Notes: generated by a model from the sequence alone, not told the origin. A stretch of DNA of 64,000 bases from Clostridia bacterium (GCA_017403185.1 JAFQON010000048.1:1-64000), one strand, 5' to 3'; counted from the first letter of the stretch, positions 16,602 through 26,424 are shown. A program made the numbers and translations.

Positions 16602-18125
16602 TTGGGAAAACAGCGATCACTTGAGGCTGCTGAAATGAAGCACCCCAATAAAATCGGATTCAAAGACGGCCTTGGTTATGCAATGGGCGATGCCGCTAAC
16701 CTTTTTGTGCTGACTTACATATCTTCATATCTCAAAGTTTTCTACACAGATGTACTCAAGGTTGCCGAGAGCAAGATTACAACCCTTTTGCTTATTGCAA
16801 GATTATGGGATGCAATCAATGACCCTCTTTGGGGCAATCTTATTGCAAAGAAAAAGCCGAATAAAGATGGTAAATTCAGACCTTTCATAAAATGGTTTGC
16901 AATTCCGATCGGAATTATGGCTGCACTCAGCTTTGTGAATTTCCGCAACTTCACTTCAAGCGAAACCGTAGTTCTTGTTTTGATGTATGTTACATATATC
17001 GGCTTCGGTATGATGTATACCACCATCAACATCCCTTACGGCTCACTTGCTTCGGTTATCACCGATGACCCTGAGGGAAGAACTCTTCTTTCAACCTTCC
17101 GCTCAATCGGTGCAGGTCTCGGCGGAGCCATTCCTCTGCTTATCGGTCCCATGGTAATTTATACTGCCACGGGTGAATTAAACGATAAGGGAGAGCCTAT
17201 TAAAGCAGCGGATGCAAACGGTATGCTTACCTTTGCAATAATTATGGGCGTTCTTTCGGTTATCTTTTTCTACCTCTGCTTTGGTATGACAAAAGAAAGA
17301 GTCAAATCCGAAGAAGATCCCAAATTTGATATGAAGGCTACCTATAAGGGTATGTTCAAGAGCAGACCGTTTATCACAGCCTGTCTTTCGGGTATTCTTA
17401 TCAGCGGTCAGCTTCAGTTCGGCTCACTTAATCAGTATCTTTATAAGAACTATTTTGAGAATACCAACCTTTCGATTATCGGCACTATCGCAAACTATCT
17501 GCCTATGGCGGTTATGATTTTCTTTATGCCCAAGCTTGTTAAACGCTTCGGCAAAAAAGAGCTTTGCTCTGTAGGAACCTTCTTCTCGGCGGTTGCTGCA
17601 ATATTGATGTTCTTTGTTGTTCCTCAGATCAGCGACCGTTCAATGGGTGCGGTTGTGTTTATGATATTCACATTTGTAATCGGCTTCGGCTATTCGTTTG
17701 TAAGCATTACAAACTGGGCTATCATAACCGATGTTATTGACTATCAGGAATACAAAACGGGAATGCGCAGCGAAAGCGCAATTTATGCGGTTTATACCTT
17801 CTGCCGTAACCTCGGTCAGACAATTGCGGATGTCGGCGGCATGAAGCTTCTCGGTGCAGTTGCAGGCTATGACGGTGCGATCATGGGCGACCAGGGATAT
17901 ATTGCCAAGGGCGATTTGCTCCCCAACGGCTCAATTGCGGCAGTTGATGTAAGTAACAAAATTCTTTTTGTGTGCACGGTAATTCCTGCAATAGTTTACA
18001 CGCTTGTGTTTATTCTCTTCAAATTCGGCTATCCGCTTGACAAGAAAAGACTTGATACTGTTTATACAAGTCTCAGAAAATCAAGAAGCACGGGCGAAGA
18101 AAACCTTGAAAGAAATCCCGAATAA
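16602..18125 (+). CDS. GPH-family sugar symporter (MFS)
   Basis: 507 residues with twelve helices. KIGFKDGLGYAMGDAANLFV at the start of helix 1, WDAINDPLWGNL, and DIIDYQEYKTG-like VIDYQEYKTGMRSES are the hallmarks of the glycoside-pentoside-hexuronide:cation symporters (MelB/XynB type). These import sugars or glycosides with Na+ or H+. The start is taken as TTG 16602, 7 nt after AAAGGAGG. GTG 16599 is possible, and the longer frame upstream overlaps the PHP gene and the promoter. It is probably part of the same catabolic unit as the oxidoreductase and PHP genes. Confidence 0.9.
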   Translation: MGKQRSLEAAEMKHPNKIGFKDGLGYAMGDAANLFVLTYISSYLKVFYTDVLKVAESKITTLLLIARLWDAINDPLWGNLIAKKKPNKDGKFRPFIKWFAIPIGIMAALSFVNFRNFTSSETVVLVLMYVTYIGFGMMYTTINIPYGSLASVITDDPEGRTLLSTFRSIGAGLGGAIPLLIGPMVIYTATGELNDKGEPIKAADANGMLTFAIIMGVLSVIFFYLCFGMTKERVKSEEDPKFDMKATYKGMFKSRPFITACLSGILISGQLQFGSLNQYLYKNYFENTNLSIIGTIANYLPMAVMIFFMPKLVKRFGKKELCSVGTFFSAVAAILMFFVVPQISDRSMGAVVFMIFTFVIGFGYSFVSITNWAIITDVIDYQEYKTGMRSESAIYAVYTFCRNLGQTIADVGGMKLLGAVAGYDGAIMGDQGYIAKGDLLPNGSIAAVDVSNKILFVCTVIPAIVYTLVFILFKFGYPLDKKRLDTVYTSLRKSRSTGEENLERNPE

Positions 18126-18131
18126 AAAGTT

Positions 18132-18174
18132 AATGAGCTGTCTTACCGTAACCGGCAAGGCAGCTCATTTTTTG
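18132..18174. terminator. terminator between convergent units
   Basis: A 13-bp stem with one G-U pair (18132-18144 with 18157-18169) is followed by TTTTTTG. It lies 4 bp from the stop of the convergent esterase gene. Confidence 0.85.
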
Positions 18175-18177
18175 TGA

Positions 18178-19230
18178 TTATTTTATTCTGAATAATTTTA
18201 ACACGGCATTAAACAGAAGCTCAAAGAAACCGAGAAAGCTGTCGCAATAAACCAGGTTATCCGTCTGGCTTTCATGTTCAAGATTGCCCTTGCCTTCAAG
18301 AGGTGCACCGTCATAATCCGAAGTGTGGCTTGAAAGCCACGAAATCATACCGTCGGGGTAGGTGAGTGTGACTTTTTCACCCTTGCCGTTAACGGTTGTC
18401 ATATTATAGTAGTCGCCGTTGAGATAGGTGAACATATCGTGGTTTACCGCAAACCAGGCATGATGGCTGCTCGATGTTGCTGTGCCGTCTTCGTAACAAA
18501 CTTTAGTAAGTGTAGAGAGTCTGCAATCCTCGGCAACATTTGAGCTTGAGGCTATTCTGTCAAATGTGGGAGAAACTGCAAGGTAGTAGTTAACGAGAGG
18601 GTCTCGTCTGCTTGATGTTATCCACACGGGCATATCAGCGAGCTTTGCACAAAGCTCATCGGACGGCGACCATGCAGGGCAGATGGGAAAGGCTGCGGCG
18701 AACATTTCGGGGTAGGCAACTGCCATTTTCAGGGTCATTTTGCCGCCCATGGAGTAACCGCCAACATAAATTCTGCTAAGGTCAATGTTATCCTTGTTTT
18801 TTGCAATGAATTCATCAATCGCCGCTCTGAGAGGCTCAATCATTTCGTTGCTCCAGAAGATATTGTCTTCTTCTCTTGAACGGGCAGCAAGAATGAATGC
18901 ACCGCCTGCGGGTTTGAATCGTGCCTGAAATTCATCGCTTGCCCAATAGGCAATGTTGCTCTTTTTTACGGGAGCACCGGGTTCGGAACCGTCACCCATA
19001 CCGTGAAGCCACACAACAAGCGGATATTTTGTTGCATCGTTTTCTCCAACGGGTGAGAAGTAGCTGTAATCAACCGAATAACCGTTTGTTACGGGGCCTT
19101 CGCCTGCTTCAAACAAACCTTTGATCGGTTCAATGCCGCCTTCAACCGAAAGTGCATATGCGCCCGTTGAAGCACAGAGTGCAACAATTAGTGCGAGGAT
19201 AGCAGCGATAAGTTTTTTTAATGTTTTCAT
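18178..19230 (-). CDS. secreted alpha/beta-hydrolase (feruloyl/PHB-depolymerase-type esterase)
   Basis: 350 residues. A signal peptide (about 1-27, ending AYA) leads to a Dienelactone/PHB-depolymerase-like alpha/beta hydrolase. The oxyanion region is VVWLHGMGDGSE, the nucleophile elbow is GGYSMGGK with S160, and the late HHAWFA probably holds the catalytic His. Such enzymes remove ester groups from polysaccharides or polymers. The C-terminus is an amphipathic hydrophobic tail ending in KLFRIK. It is the third gene of the maturase-sulfatase-esterase operon; its RBS lies inside the end of the sulfatase gene and only 2 bp separate them. The substrate is unknown. Confidence 0.85.
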   Translation of the reverse strand: MKTLKKLIAAILALIVALCASTGAYALSVEGGIEPIKGLFEAGEGPVTNGYSVDYSYFSPVGENDATKYPLVVWLHGMGDGSEPGAPVKKSNIAYWASDEFQARFKPAGGAFILAARSREEDNIFWSNEMIEPLRAAIDEFIAKNKDNIDLSRIYVGGYSMGGKMTLKMAVAYPEMFAAAFPICPAWSPSDELCAKLADMPVWITSSRRDPLVNYYLAVSPTFDRIASSSNVAEDCRLSTLTKVCYEDGTATSSSHHAWFAVNHDMFTYLNGDYYNMTTVNGKGEKVTLTYPDGMISWLSSHTSDYDGAPLEGKGNLEHESQTDNLVYCDSFLGFFELLFNAVLKLFRIK

Positions 19231-19232
19231 TT

Positions 19233-20522
19233 TTATTTCTCCTTTTCAATTATATCAAGAACGGGCTCGCCCGCTTTTGTCATATATTCAAGAAGGATTT
19301 TTTTCATTTCCGCCCTGATTTCTTTATAATCGGGATGTGTTATGAGGTTGTTTTTTTCGTAAGGGTCTTTTTCAAGGTCATAAAGGCAGTCCTCGATGTA
19401 TCTGTCAGCAAACGCCTTGTCTGCATTCTTTGCGGCAACGCTGTATTTCCAACGGTCTGTTCTGACTGCTCTGCCTATCTGACTTTCCGAAATCTGCATA
19501 AATACGCTTTCGTGGCCTTTTTTATCTGTCAGGCTCTTACCCATAAAATGCTCGGGAATTTCAGCACCTGCAATATCAAGCACTGTTGCGGGCAGGTCAA
19601 TAAGAGAAACAAGGTCGCTTATTCTGCCGCCGCCCGTGAATGCTCCGCCTGTGATTACAAGGGGCACCTTTGTGCTGCCGTCATGGCAGGAGCGTTTGTA
19701 TTCAAAGTTGCGTGTTCTGAAATGACAGCCATGGTCTGATGTGTAAATAATAACGGTGTTGTCATATATGCCCTCGTCTTTAAGAGCCTGAATGAGCTTG
19801 CCGAAATTGGTGTCAACACTGTTGCAGCAGGCAAGATATGACGGCATCTGCACACGCCAGTCGCCGAGCGTGCCTTTGAGGTCACCGGGCACTTCATAAT
19901 CCTTGAATTTGTTTTTGAGCCCTTTCGGCGATTCAAAACGGAGCCTGTCATTCTGGTGATGGGGTTCAAGCTGCGAAACAAACATAAAGAAGGGCTTTTC
20001 ATGCTGCTTTTTCACATATTCAATTGCGAAATCGTTGATTCTGTCTGCTCTGTAGCCTTTGAATTCAATTTTGTTGCAATCCTCATCAAAGATATATCCG
20101 TTATAGCCGTGTGAGGTGAATTCAAGAATATCCGCCGCCCTCCAATAATCATAGCCGCCTCTGCGCTCCTTGGGTGTAGGCTTTGTTGCAAGGCGGTGCT
20201 CCTTGTCAGATGCAAGGTGCCATTTGCCGATATAGGCGGTATCATAGCCCGCTTCGGCAAGATAGTGAGCAATTCCCTTTGTGTCGGTGGGAAGGGCGAT
20301 ATCGTTTCTGTAGCAGCCGTTCTGTGATGCGTATACGCCGCTCTGCAGGCAGGCTCGCATTGGGCCGCATACGGGTTGACAGGTGAACGCATTTTCAAAA
20401 AGAGTGCCCTCCTGAGCCATTGCATCAAGGTTGGGGGTTACGGGAAGCTTCTGACCGTAGCAGCCTGCGGAATCCGCTCTTTGTTGGTCTGAGAAGTAAA
20501 ATATAATGTTAGGTTTGTTCAT
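19233..20522 (-). CDS. type I sulfatase (Cys-type, formylglycine)
   Basis: 429 residues of the alkaline-phosphatase superfamily. The sulfatase signature VCGPMRACLQSG gives C52-x-P54-x-R56. The Cys would be converted to formylglycine by the maturase encoded just upstream. D12 (FSDQQRAD) and TSDHGCHF supply metal ligands, and IGKWHL is another family mark. No signal peptide is seen, so it may act in the cytoplasm on imported sulfated sugars. It lies 11 bp after the maturase gene, RBS AAGGAGAG. The sulfated substrate cannot be read. Confidence 0.92.
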   Translation of the reverse strand: MNKPNIIFYFSDQQRADSAGCYGQKLPVTPNLDAMAQEGTLFENAFTCQPVCGPMRACLQSGVYASQNGCYRNDIALPTDTKGIAHYLAEAGYDTAYIGKWHLASDKEHRLATKPTPKERRGGYDYWRAADILEFTSHGYNGYIFDEDCNKIEFKGYRADRINDFAIEYVKKQHEKPFFMFVSQLEPHHQNDRLRFESPKGLKNKFKDYEVPGDLKGTLGDWRVQMPSYLACCNSVDTNFGKLIQALKDEGIYDNTVIIYTSDHGCHFRTRNFEYKRSCHDGSTKVPLVITGGAFTGGGRISDLVSLIDLPATVLDIAGAEIPEHFMGKSLTDKKGHESVFMQISESQIGRAVRTDRWKYSVAAKNADKAFADRYIEDCLYDLEKDPYEKNNLITHPDYKEIRAEMKKILLEYMTKAGEPVLDIIEKEK

Positions 20523-20533
20523 AGAAACTCTCC

Positions 20534-21598
20534 TTATCTGACTGCGCGCAGTTTTTCAACGGCGTGCAGAATAAAATCCATCTGAGGGCAGTAGCCCGAA
20601 AGCTGATTGTAGAGGCTTCTGTATCTTTTGCAGCCTCCACCGCAAAGAGCTTTTACGGGGCATGATGCACAAAGAGTGTTTACGGGCTCACTGTGTTCAA
20701 AGAATTTTTTCAGCCCTTCACAATTCAGAATATCGTTTATGCTTGCTTCGTTTATGTTGAGGCATTCAAATTCGTCAAGACAGTAAAAGTCACAGGGGTA
20801 GCAGGTGCCGTCTGCTTCAACAACAAGCTGAGCATTGCATCTGCCGCTTGCACCGCACTGCTCGGCAACGCCTTTTGTTATAAGTGACAGCAGATTGTCA
20901 AAATCTCTCACATAAAAGTGATTGCCTTTTGAAACCTCAGCAAACCACAGATTAAACAGTCTTTTTTTAAACCGTGCAAGCTGCTTTGCATTTAAGCTGT
21001 AATCGTCTTTTTCACCGCTGAGAGGGTCGAGGCAGTAAATAGGCTGCACATCACGGAATCCGTTTCTCATATAAAAGTCGAACAGCATGGAAGCATCTGT
21101 CTGAGAGGTGATGACAGAGAGAATATTGAAGCTTACGCCGTGTTTTTTCAGCAATTCAATTCCCTGTATCGCACTGTCAAAGGAGGCGGAGCGGTTTTTG
21201 TCGTGAAGCTCCTTGTTGCCGTCAACAGAAACTCCTATAAGAAAATCGTTTTCCTTGAACAGCTTGCAGAAATCTTCATTTATGAGTGTTCCGTTAGTCT
21301 GCAGGGAATAGTATATTTTGCTCCCTTTTGTTTTGTGATTTTCAGCGGTCCGAATGAACGCTTCAAAGAAATCAACGCCTGCAAGCAGCGGTTCGCCGCC
21401 CTGAAACATAAATGTCAGAGTTGAATTATCGCCGCAGAAATCAAACATCTTTTTTATGAGATTTTCGGCGGTGTCAATGCTCATTAATGCTTTTGCGTTT
21501 TTTTCTCTTGATGCAGCTTCATCGCAATAAAAGCAATAGCTGCACTTAAGGTTGCACGCCGATGATGCGGGCTTGATTAAAGCGGTCATCTGCCGCAT
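20534..21598 (-). CDS. anaerobic sulfatase-maturating enzyme (radical SAM)
   Basis: 354 residues. The radical SAM motif C15-x3-C19-x2-C22 (ACNLKCSYCFYC) is followed by FMFQGGEPLL. A C-terminal SPASM-type cysteine array follows (CGASGRC, CYPCDFYC, LCASCPVKALCGGGC). These features match anSME, which oxidises the sulfatase active-site Cys or Ser to formylglycine without oxygen. The start at 21598 has RBS AGAGGTG; the in-frame TTG 24 nt upstream lacks one. It is the first gene of the operon with its presumed client sulfatase. Confidence 0.92.
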   Translation of the reverse strand: MRQMTALIKPASSACNLKCSYCFYCDEAASREKNAKALMSIDTAENLIKKMFDFCGDNSTLTFMFQGGEPLLAGVDFFEAFIRTAENHKTKGSKIYYSLQTNGTLINEDFCKLFKENDFLIGVSVDGNKELHDKNRSASFDSAIQGIELLKKHGVSFNILSVITSQTDASMLFDFYMRNGFRDVQPIYCLDPLSGEKDDYSLNAKQLARFKKRLFNLWFAEVSKGNHFYVRDFDNLLSLITKGVAEQCGASGRCNAQLVVEADGTCYPCDFYCLDEFECLNINEASINDILNCEGLKKFFEHSEPVNTLCASCPVKALCGGGCKRYRSLYNQLSGYCPQMDFILHAVEKLRAVR

Positions 21599-21637
21599 AA
21601 AAACACCTCTTTTGCATAACATAAACCGGGTGATTTA

Positions 21638-22024
21638 ATGTCGAAATTGAAAGAATATTTTATGTGCTTTGCCTTAGGGGCTGTTTCCTACGGTCTTGTT
21701 GAAGTGCTCGCAAGAGGATACACACACTGGACAATGGCTCTTACGGGCGGAGCGGTTATGGTGCTGATACATCTGATTAATCAGACGAAAGGACCGAAGC
21801 TTTTAACACGGTGCCTGCTTGGTGCAACCGTCATAACCAGTCTTGAATTTTTTGTAGGTATGGTTGTGAATGTTATACTCGGATGGAATGTGTGGGATTA
21901 TACCGATAAACCGCTGAATCTGTGGGGGCAGATTTGCCCTCAGTTTTGCATCGGCTGGTTTTTCATAAGCATACCTGCATTTGCTGTGAGCAGATATGTT
22001 GAAAAACGCATCAGCTCGCATTGA
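21638..22024 (+). CDS. CmpB-like (putative ABC-transporter permease family) membrane protein
   Basis: 128 residues with about four helices. GWNVWDYTDKPLNLWGQICP is the characteristic motif of the CmpB-type putative ABC-transporter permease family (PF06541), whose role is not established. RBS GGGTGA. It is divergent from the sulfatase-maturase operon and its last 14 bp overlap the end of the convergent amidase gene, with no terminator between them. Confidence 0.75.
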   Translation: MSKLKEYFMCFALGAVSYGLVEVLARGYTHWTMALTGGAVMVLIHLINQTKGPKLLTRCLLGATVITSLEFFVGMVVNVILGWNVWDYTDKPLNLWGQICPQFCIGWFFISIPAFAVSRYVEKRISSH

Positions 22025-24911
22025 TATAATCCTTTATACCCTCCACGGTTGCGGCAGCGAGGATATCTCTGTTTGCCGCAGTCTGGAGTACCTGGCACTC
22101 CTGAGTGTTTGAAACAAAGCCGTATTCAATGAGGATTGCAGGGCATTCTTCAACCCTTGCCACCCTGAAGGCATAGAAGTTTGCGCCTCTGCTTACCTTG
22201 TTTTTAACAGTGCTGTCCTCATTTTTATAAATGTTGTTTTTATAGGCATCAACAAGTTTTTCGTGAATTGCTTTGGCAAGCGGTTGGGAATATGCTCTGT
22301 AATAATAAGCCGATGTGCCCATTGCCGAAGCGGAGGTGCTGGAGTCGCAGTGGATTGAAATAAACATATCGGGATTATGGTTTCTCACGGCATTGTTTCT
22401 GTCCGTATAGCAAACCCATTTATCAGTTGTTCTTGTCATGATTACCTTTGCGCCTTCTGCTTCAAGAAGCTCTTTAACCTTTGTTGCGATTGAAAGATTT
22501 ATGTGTTTTTCAACACCGAAGCTTGCGGAAGAAACTGCGCAGCCTGCACCGCCGTCAACTCCGCCGTGACCTGGGTCGAGCATAATGGTGTAGCCGCTGA
22601 GCGAGGATGAAGGCTTGTGGTTGATAGTGATAACAAGATTTCCGTCATCGTTGTATTCATAGTGGAAGCCGTAGAATTTACCTCTTTGAGCAAGGTTGAG
22701 CGAAAGCGTTACGGTTGAATTTGCACTGTCTGACGACCATTTGCCGCCCTGACACACGGAATTCATAAGGGAAATGCTTCCGTGTGCTGTTGCCGTGTCA
22801 CTGAAGGTGAATTCAATGCCGGTACAATTGAGGGATGAAACAACGGTCGGTCTGTCTGCGTTGCCGTTATACAGTGAATAGCTCTGACCCGTGAGCTTTG
22901 CATTGAATGCGACTGCTCTGTTCATTTCAAGAACAATCACCGTATTTCCGCTGCTTGTGCTGCTTGAAAGCACATTGATGTTGTTTTTTGGCATAACATA
23001 GCCGTTCTCTATGCTTACATGGGTAATTTTGCCTTCATATCCGCTTGCGAGCCTTTCTTCACGCAGTGCAGGCACCTTAACACCCGATTCAAGCACATAA
23101 TATGTTTCATTATCGCAGGTTATTGTTGCGGTAACATAATCAACGGTGTTTTTGAGGAGAGGGGAGCAGTCGGGCACGGAGAAGGTCTTTGTGTTGTTGC
23201 CGGGATATGTTTCAACATAATCATCAATAATTCTGCATATTTTTGCAGCACCAAGACCGTAATTTTCCTTATAGGAATATTTTTGGAGCGTTCCCGTGGA
23301 ACCGCCTGACGAAGATTCCGTTTCTGTTGGTGCAGATGAGGTGCTTTGCTCATTTGTTCCTGAATCCGATGTATCGGTCGGGGTATCTGTTGCCGGCTCG
23401 GTAGTTGTGGTGGTTGTGGTGGTTGTCTGCTGAGTTGTGGGCGGGACCGTGATAACCTCTTTTGCGTTTACGCTTATGTTTGCGCCGAGAAGGCTTTCAG
23501 AGAGGGAGTTGTATTTGGCAGTCACCTTATACTGACCGAGCTTTTGCACGGAGGCTGTGCTTTTCGGAGTTTCAAGTGTAGCTGTGAAGGTGGTGAAATC
23601 CGAGGATTCATCAGGCTTGTCCTCATCAGCATCTGAAGAGCTCCCCGTTGCCGTCATTTTGTATGTTTTGCCGTTGAACGCAACCGATAAAGATGCTTTT
23701 TTGTGGGCGACTGCCGACACTTCAACAAGCATTTCGCCGGGCACGGAGATGCTTTCAGACGGAGAAACAGATTTGAGAAGCTTGATTTTATAGGTTATTT
23801 TATATGTGTAGGTTTTGCCTTTATGTTCAAACTTTACTGTGTTTTCGCCTGCTTTGAGGCTGATATCTACTGAAAAATCGCCGTTTTTTGCAACCTTGAG
23901 CACCTGACCGTTGCATTTGAGTTCGTGTGCAGGGCTGCTTGTGCCTCTGAAGGTTATTGTTGACTGTTCAACGGTTATGGAAGTCTTTTTATGACTTGTC
24001 AGCGAGAAATCCTTATCAAGAAGATAAGTGTCTCTTTCACGGATGTAATTCATAACAATATCAGCAGATGTGCCTTTTGCTTTTGAAATATCGGCATAGG
24101 GTGAAAAAGCGAGAGCCTTACACATGGACATATCAGCCGATGCAGAAATCAGTTCAATAATCTTTGTTGCTTTTTCTGTTGTGAAGGAAGATAAACCGCT
24201 CAGACTGTGGCAAAGCCAAAGAGGGCAGGATTCTTCGTTCCATACTGTTTGCGCCGATGTGAAAACGGAGTCCTTTCCGCTCTCGTGGCGCAGATACACA
24301 AAGTCTGCACTTCCGGCGGAAACAAGATTTGTAATTGCTGCAGTTGCTTTTGTGGTGTATACGGGCTCAAGACCGATTATCATTGCGGGGTCGGTTTCTT
24401 TCAAAGTTTTGCATATGTTGCCGACGGTTTCGGCGTAATCCGAAAAAGATTCGTCGCTGCCGCTGAGTATTATAAAATCAGTGTTGAACTGCTTTGAAAA
24501 ATCCTCAAGAAAATCACTTCCATGAGAAACATCGGCTCTTATTCCGAAATAAAGCGAATTGCTTTTTGCGGCTTCAAGCAGGGCGGATACATTTTCGCAG
24601 TTTTCGGCTGTTAAATCAAAAATAACCGTGTTGAAGCCGAGATTTTTGAATTCAGAGAGATCTTTTTCGCTTTTTTCGGAGTACTCCGAATATTCGCAGG
24701 CAACTATCGCTTCGGGTGCTGTGCTTTTAGGTCTGCCCGAAACGGGAATAACAGCCTGAGTGGTTCCAGGCTGAGTGACCGTGGTTGTTTCATTTTCAAA
24801 AGTTTTTTTCAGCTCGTTGAATTTACCGGTTGCAAACATTGCGGCAACAATGCCGATAATCACAACGGCAATGCCTGCAATGGCTGCGATTAGTATTTTT
24901 TTCTTTTTCAT
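22011..24911 (-). CDS. N-acetylmuramoyl-L-alanine amidase with N-terminal barrel-like region
   Basis: 966 residues. One membrane helix lies at about 6-28, then a Thr-rich stretch. Roughly 70-290 looks like a degenerate COG1649/GHL10-type TIM barrel (NLGFNTVIFDLTAEN, AKSNSLYFGIRADVS, MIIGLEPVYTTK). Ig-like segments follow, then a Thr/Ser/Glu-rich linker at about 490-545. After another beta region, an Amidase_3 domain covers about 770-966. Its zinc ligands are MLDPGHGG, GVEKHINLS and ISIHCDS, and ILIEYGF holds the catalytic Glu. It would cleave peptidoglycan between MurNAc and the stem peptide, outside the membrane. Its ATG overlaps the stop of the upstream GHL10 lipoprotein (TAATG). Confidence 0.88.
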   Translation of the reverse strand: MKKKKILIAAIAGIAVVIIGIVAAMFATGKFNELKKTFENETTTVTQPGTTQAVIPVSGRPKSTAPEAIVACEYSEYSEKSEKDLSEFKNLGFNTVIFDLTAENCENVSALLEAAKSNSLYFGIRADVSHGSDFLEDFSKQFNTDFIILSGSDESFSDYAETVGNICKTLKETDPAMIIGLEPVYTTKATAAITNLVSAGSADFVYLRHESGKDSVFTSAQTVWNEESCPLWLCHSLSGLSSFTTEKATKIIELISASADMSMCKALAFSPYADISKAKGTSADIVMNYIRERDTYLLDKDFSLTSHKKTSITVEQSTITFRGTSSPAHELKCNGQVLKVAKNGDFSVDISLKAGENTVKFEHKGKTYTYKITYKIKLLKSVSPSESISVPGEMLVEVSAVAHKKASLSVAFNGKTYKMTATGSSSDADEDKPDESSDFTTFTATLETPKSTASVQKLGQYKVTAKYNSLSESLLGANISVNAKEVITVPPTTQQTTTTTTTTTEPATDTPTDTSDSGTNEQSTSSAPTETESSSGGSTGTLQKYSYKENYGLGAAKICRIIDDYVETYPGNNTKTFSVPDCSPLLKNTVDYVTATITCDNETYYVLESGVKVPALREERLASGYEGKITHVSIENGYVMPKNNINVLSSSTSSGNTVIVLEMNRAVAFNAKLTGQSYSLYNGNADRPTVVSSLNCTGIEFTFSDTATAHGSISLMNSVCQGGKWSSDSANSTVTLSLNLAQRGKFYGFHYEYNDDGNLVITINHKPSSSLSGYTIMLDPGHGGVDGGAGCAVSSASFGVEKHINLSIATKVKELLEAEGAKVIMTRTTDKWVCYTDRNNAVRNHNPDMFISIHCDSSTSASAMGTSAYYYRAYSQPLAKAIHEKLVDAYKNNIYKNEDSTVKNKVSRGANFYAFRVARVEECPAILIEYGFVSNTQECQVLQTAANRDILAAATVEGIKDYINAS

Positions 24912-26377
24912 TAACTGTTCCCCGTTTTTACTGTATCTTTAAAATTATCCATTTCAGTGCGGCATTCTGATCTTATCAAATCCTGATAAGAGAATATAAC
25001 AAAGCCGCTGTAATTCGAGTTGTTTTGAATGCTTTTTACCTGTCGTGCGAGAATGTCGCTGTTTTGCTGCCATTCTTTTTTGCCTGTGCCTGCATAGTTA
25101 TCGGCAACGCCGCATTTGTAAGCCGCAATTCCGCAGGCAAGTTTTACGGATGAGCTTCTCGGCAGAGTTCCCCATTGCTTCAGAAGCTTCTCAAAGCCGA
25201 GAGTTTCATGCTCAAAGCCGAAATAAATCTGCGGAATAATTAAATCCGCATAGCCTTTTCGTGACAGCCACAGCCCAACATCCGCATAGAGCTTGCTTTC
25301 GTTTTCCTCAAGCTTTGCTGAGGGACTGATGCTTACAATAAGGCTGCTGTCATGTGCTTTAACAGCAGAATATAATGCCGAAACAAAGGCGTTTACATTG
25401 GCCTTTCTCCATTCCGGAAGGCTCAGTGTGCCGCCGTCGGTTTTGTATTGTGAATACTGAATTTTGTCAACCTTTTCATCGGTCGAAGGGTAAAAATAAT
25501 CGTCTATATGTATGCCGTCAATGTCGTATTTTGAAATGATTTCACGCACGCCGTCAATAATTCTTCCGTGATTTTCGGGGCATGAGGGATTGTAGTATAT
25601 TCCGTTTGAAAGGATGCAGATTTCTCCGTTTTCATTGCCCGAATCTATGATTTTCTTTGCGGGATTTTTACTGCTTAACAAAGAGATATCACTCTTTGTT
25701 GAAACACGGAACGGGTTTATCCATCCGTGAACGGAAACATCGTATTTTTGTGCGCTTTCAAGCATAACCTCAAACGGGTCAAACGGAAGGCTTGCGCCCT
25801 CTTTGCCTGCTATGTATGCCGAATATGGGTAAATATCCGATTCATAAAAAGCATCGGAGAATGCTCTCAGGTGAATGAATGCCGTGTTAAGCCCGTGTTC
25901 TTTGATGTTTTTGAACATTTTATCCGTTTCAGCTTTATATTGCGCTCTTGTCTTATCCTTAGCGTTTATGTGGTCGTAGCAGGAAATCCATATTCCACGA
26001 AGCCCGTTTTCGGATGCCTGAGGCTGTGTGGCAGAAACGGTTGTTTTTGCCGTGGTCGGTTTTGTTGTTGTCACGGTCGGTTTTTTGGTCGAGGGCGTTG
26101 TTGTGCTTTTTGTTGTTCTTACGGCAGAAAAAGTCGTTGACGATAAAACAGTCGCAACACTTGTAACGAGTGAGGATGAAGCCTCTGCAGAAGATTCAAG
26201 TTCCGAGGCTGTCAGGCTTTGTGTTGAATCCGTGTAAAATCCCGAGGTCTCCGAAACGGTTGCAGTTTCGGGAAATGTTACGGGATTATTTGTAATTTGT
26301 GCTTTTTTCAGTTGACATGACGGCAGCAAAAGACATATAATCATCACAAGAGGAATGATTTTTTTCATAAATTTCAT
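24911..26377 (-). CDS. GHL10-family (COG1649) lipoprotein, putative glycoside hydrolase
   Basis: 488 residues from ATG 26377, or 485 from ATG 26368; AAAGGA is 1 or 10 nt away, so the start is uncertain. The lipobox LLLPSC marks a lipoprotein. A Ser/Thr-rich linker spans about 40-120, then a GHL10 barrel: RGIWISCYDHINAK, TAFIHLRAFSDAFYES, VHGWINPFRVS, YDIDGIHIDDYFYP and YADLIIPQIYFGFEH. D/E residues in IHIDDYF are likely catalytic. GHL10 members are thought to cleave peptidoglycan or related glycans. It is translationally coupled to the amidase, so the pair probably works on the cell wall. Confidence 0.85.
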   Translation of the reverse strand: MKFMKKIIPLVMIICLLLPSCQLKKAQITNNPVTFPETATVSETSGFYTDSTQSLTASELESSAEASSSLVTSVATVLSSTTFSAVRTTKSTTTPSTKKPTVTTTKPTTAKTTVSATQPQASENGLRGIWISCYDHINAKDKTRAQYKAETDKMFKNIKEHGLNTAFIHLRAFSDAFYESDIYPYSAYIAGKEGASLPFDPFEVMLESAQKYDVSVHGWINPFRVSTKSDISLLSSKNPAKKIIDSGNENGEICILSNGIYYNPSCPENHGRIIDGVREIISKYDIDGIHIDDYFYPSTDEKVDKIQYSQYKTDGGTLSLPEWRKANVNAFVSALYSAVKAHDSSLIVSISPSAKLEENESKLYADVGLWLSRKGYADLIIPQIYFGFEHETLGFEKLLKQWGTLPRSSSVKLACGIAAYKCGVADNYAGTGKKEWQQNSDILARQVKSIQNNSNYSGFVIFSYQDLIRSECRTEMDNFKDTVKTGNS

Positions 26378-26424
26378 GTCCTTTCACTGTCAAGTATAAA
26401 AATATATGTAAAGGAATGTAAAAT

